A stretch of DNA of 64,000 nt from Pseudomonas sp. PDM14. GTDB lineage: Bacteria > Pseudomonadota > Gammaproteobacteria > Pseudomonadales > Pseudomonadaceae. The stretch lies in contig NZ_JACVAQ010000002.1 of NCBI RefSeq assembly GCF_014851905.1, positions 1,240,001-1,304,000 of the forward strand, given 5' to 3'. The translations under genes were made by a program, and so were the position numbers. The notes below the pieces were generated by a model that worked only from the letters and a program-made list of their open reading frames with translations, was not told the DNA's origin and ran no database searches. This document shows, piece after piece, positions 59,844-64,000 of the stretch; position 1 is the stretch's first letter, and each line of letters begins with the position of its first letter.

Positions 59844-60794
59844 TCAGGCGATGCCGTAGCTCATCAGGCGCTGGTAACGGCGCTCCAGCAGCGCACCGGT
59901 TTCCAGTTCGCGCAGGCCCTTGAGCTGAGTCAGCAGATTCTCGCGGATGCTAGCGGCGGCAGTGGCCGGATCGCGGTGAGCGCCACCCAGCGGCTCGCCG
60001 ATCACCTGATCGACGATGCCCAGGCCTTTCAGGCGCTCGGCGGTGATGCCCATGGCCTCGGCGGCGTCCGGCGCCTTCTCGGCGGTCTTCCACAGGATCG
60101 AGGCACAGCCTTCCGGCGAGATCACCGAGTAGGTGGAGTACTGCAGCATGTTCAACTGATCGCAGACTCCGATGGCCAGCGCGCCACCGGAACCGCCCTC
60201 GCCGATCACCGTGGCGATGATCGGGGTTTTCAGGCGCGACATCACGCGCAGGTTCCAGGCGATGGCCTCGCTCTGGTTGCGTTCCTCGGCATCGATGCCC
60301 GGGTAAGCACCGGGGGTGTCGATAAAGGTCAGGATCGGCAGCTTGAAGCGCTCGGCCATTTCCATCAGCCGGCAGGCCTTGCGGTAGCCTTCGGGGCGCG
60401 GCATGCCGAAGTTGCGGCGCACCTTCTCGCGCACTTCGCGGCCTTTCTGGTGGCCGATGATCATCACCGGCTCGTCGGCGAGACGGGCCACACCACCGAC
60501 CAGCGCGGCATCGTCGGAGAAGTGACGGTCGCCATGCAGCTCGTCGAACTCGGTGAAGATGTGCTCGATGTAATCCAGGGTGTACGGGCGGCGCGGGTGC
60601 CGCGAGAGCTGGGAGATCTGCCAGCTGCTGAGGTTGCCGAAAATGCTTTCGGTCAGGGAACGGCTCTTGTCCTGCAGACGGGAAATTTCGTCGCTGATGT
60701 TCAGCGCATTGTCGTTACCGACCAAGCGCAATTCTTCGATCTTGGCTTGCAGGTCGGCGATCGGCTGTTCGAAATCGAGGAAGTTCGGGTTCAT
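59844..60794 (-). CDS. accA: Acetyl-CoA carboxylase carboxyltransferase subunit alpha
   Basis: 316-residue half of the carboxyltransferase that transfers carboxyl from biotin to acetyl-CoA, the first step of fatty acid synthesis. Seen: [22 protein letters not shown] start, [58 protein letters not shown] and [11 protein letters not shown]. Start at 60794; an in-frame upstream ATG at 60821 adds nine atypical residues. Between dnaE and tilS as usual. Confidence 0.97.
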   Translation of the reverse strand: MNPNFLDFEQPIADLQAKIEELRLVGNDNALNISDEISRLQDKSRSLTESIFGNLSSWQISQLSRHPRRPYTLDYIEHIFTEFDELHGDRHFSDDAALVGGVARLADEPVMIIGHQKGREVREKVRRNFGMPRPEGYRKACRLMEMAERFKLPILTFIDTPGAYPGIDAEERNQSEAIAWNLRVMSRLKTPIIATVIGEGGSGGALAIGVCDQLNMLQYSTYSVISPEGCASILWKTAEKAPDAAEAMGITAERLKGLGIVDQVIGEPLGGAHRDPATAAASIRENLLTQLKGLRELETGALLERRYQRLMSYGIA

Positions 60795-60912
60795 AGGCGT
60801 CCGTCTTGCTTCGGCGGCCATGCGGCCGGGCGGCTGGTTCCGTTTGGCGCCCTACCATAAGGGATAAGGCGTCCAGGGTCGAGACCGAGCGGGCAGGCCT
60901 GTGGCCCGCCGC

Positions 60913-64000
<3,088 letters not shown>

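Overview
The window is one continuous stretch of a high-GC gammaproteobacterial chromosome and very probably belongs to Pseudomonas in the broad sense (P. aeruginosa / P. mendocina / P. alcaligenes lineage). The evidence is gene content and order. Several blocks match, from memory, the order of P. aeruginosa neighbourhoods: pykA / enoyl-CoA hydratase / ferredoxin reductase / sadC / fumarase; folM-folE-folX; trxB / CHASE4-GGDEF / cysZ / glycosyltransferase / OYE / peroxidase / slyD / ackA / pta; hprA / rsmC / lysP / M48 peptidase / chemoreceptor; and ftsB-ispD-eno-kdsA-pyrG-tilS-accA-dnaE. The blocks are joined in an order different from P. aeruginosa. I see no insertion sequence, prophage, CRISPR array, tRNA or rRNA.

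Layout. 1-6.1 kb: the 3' part of pyruvate kinase, a leftward operon (membrane diguanylate cyclase, ferredoxin reductase, enoyl-CoA hydratase) and a rightward class I fumarase. 6.1-10.6 kb: a LitR/CarH-like MerR regulator divergent from a monooxygenase-like membrane protein, then folM-folE-folX (tetrahydromonapterin synthesis) and a DUF1244-HopJ pair. 10.6-15.8 kb: thioredoxin reductase, a CHASE4-HAMP-PAS-GGDEF cyclase, CysZ and a GT4 glycosyltransferase. 15.9-19.8 kb: redox and detoxification genes (old yellow enzyme with its TetR repressor and two identical putative operators, nitroreductase, glutathione peroxidase, SlyD). 19.8-24.6 kb: a DUF3565 protein, ackA-pta and a PlsC-like acyltransferase. 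24.6-30.6 kb: a two-gene signalling operon, a CHASE/PAS/PAS hybrid kinase with three receiver domains followed by a REC-PAS-GGDEF-EAL regulator.

30.8-34.2 kb: an OmpA-like lipoprotein, a metallo-beta-lactamase-fold hydrolase, an AraC regulator and a ferritin-like hydrolase. 34.2-43.7 kb: a likely accessory module for a hydrophobic substrate, with a MalT-type LuxR regulator, a DUF1329 periplasmic protein, a DUF1302 outer-membrane barrel, an acyl-CoA ligase and a thiolase. 43.8-53.1 kb: LysE exporter, hydroxyacid dehydrogenase, RsmC, LysP, a GDT1-type manganese/cation transporter behind a yybP-ykoY-type riboswitch, a SnoaL-fold protein, an M48 lipoprotein peptidase and a chemoreceptor with a FliA-like promoter. 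53.2-64 kb: a leftward housekeeping run, dnaE (5' truncated by the window), accA, tilS, pyrG, kdsA, eno, ftsB, ispD.

The recurring theme outside housekeeping is cyclic-di-GMP: three GGDEF proteins, all with intact active sites and RxxD inhibitory sites. The most informative non-coding elements are the manganese-type riboswitch, the paired TetR operators, an 11-bp dyad before the DUF1302 operon, the FliA-type promoter and several REP-like palindromes at gene ends.
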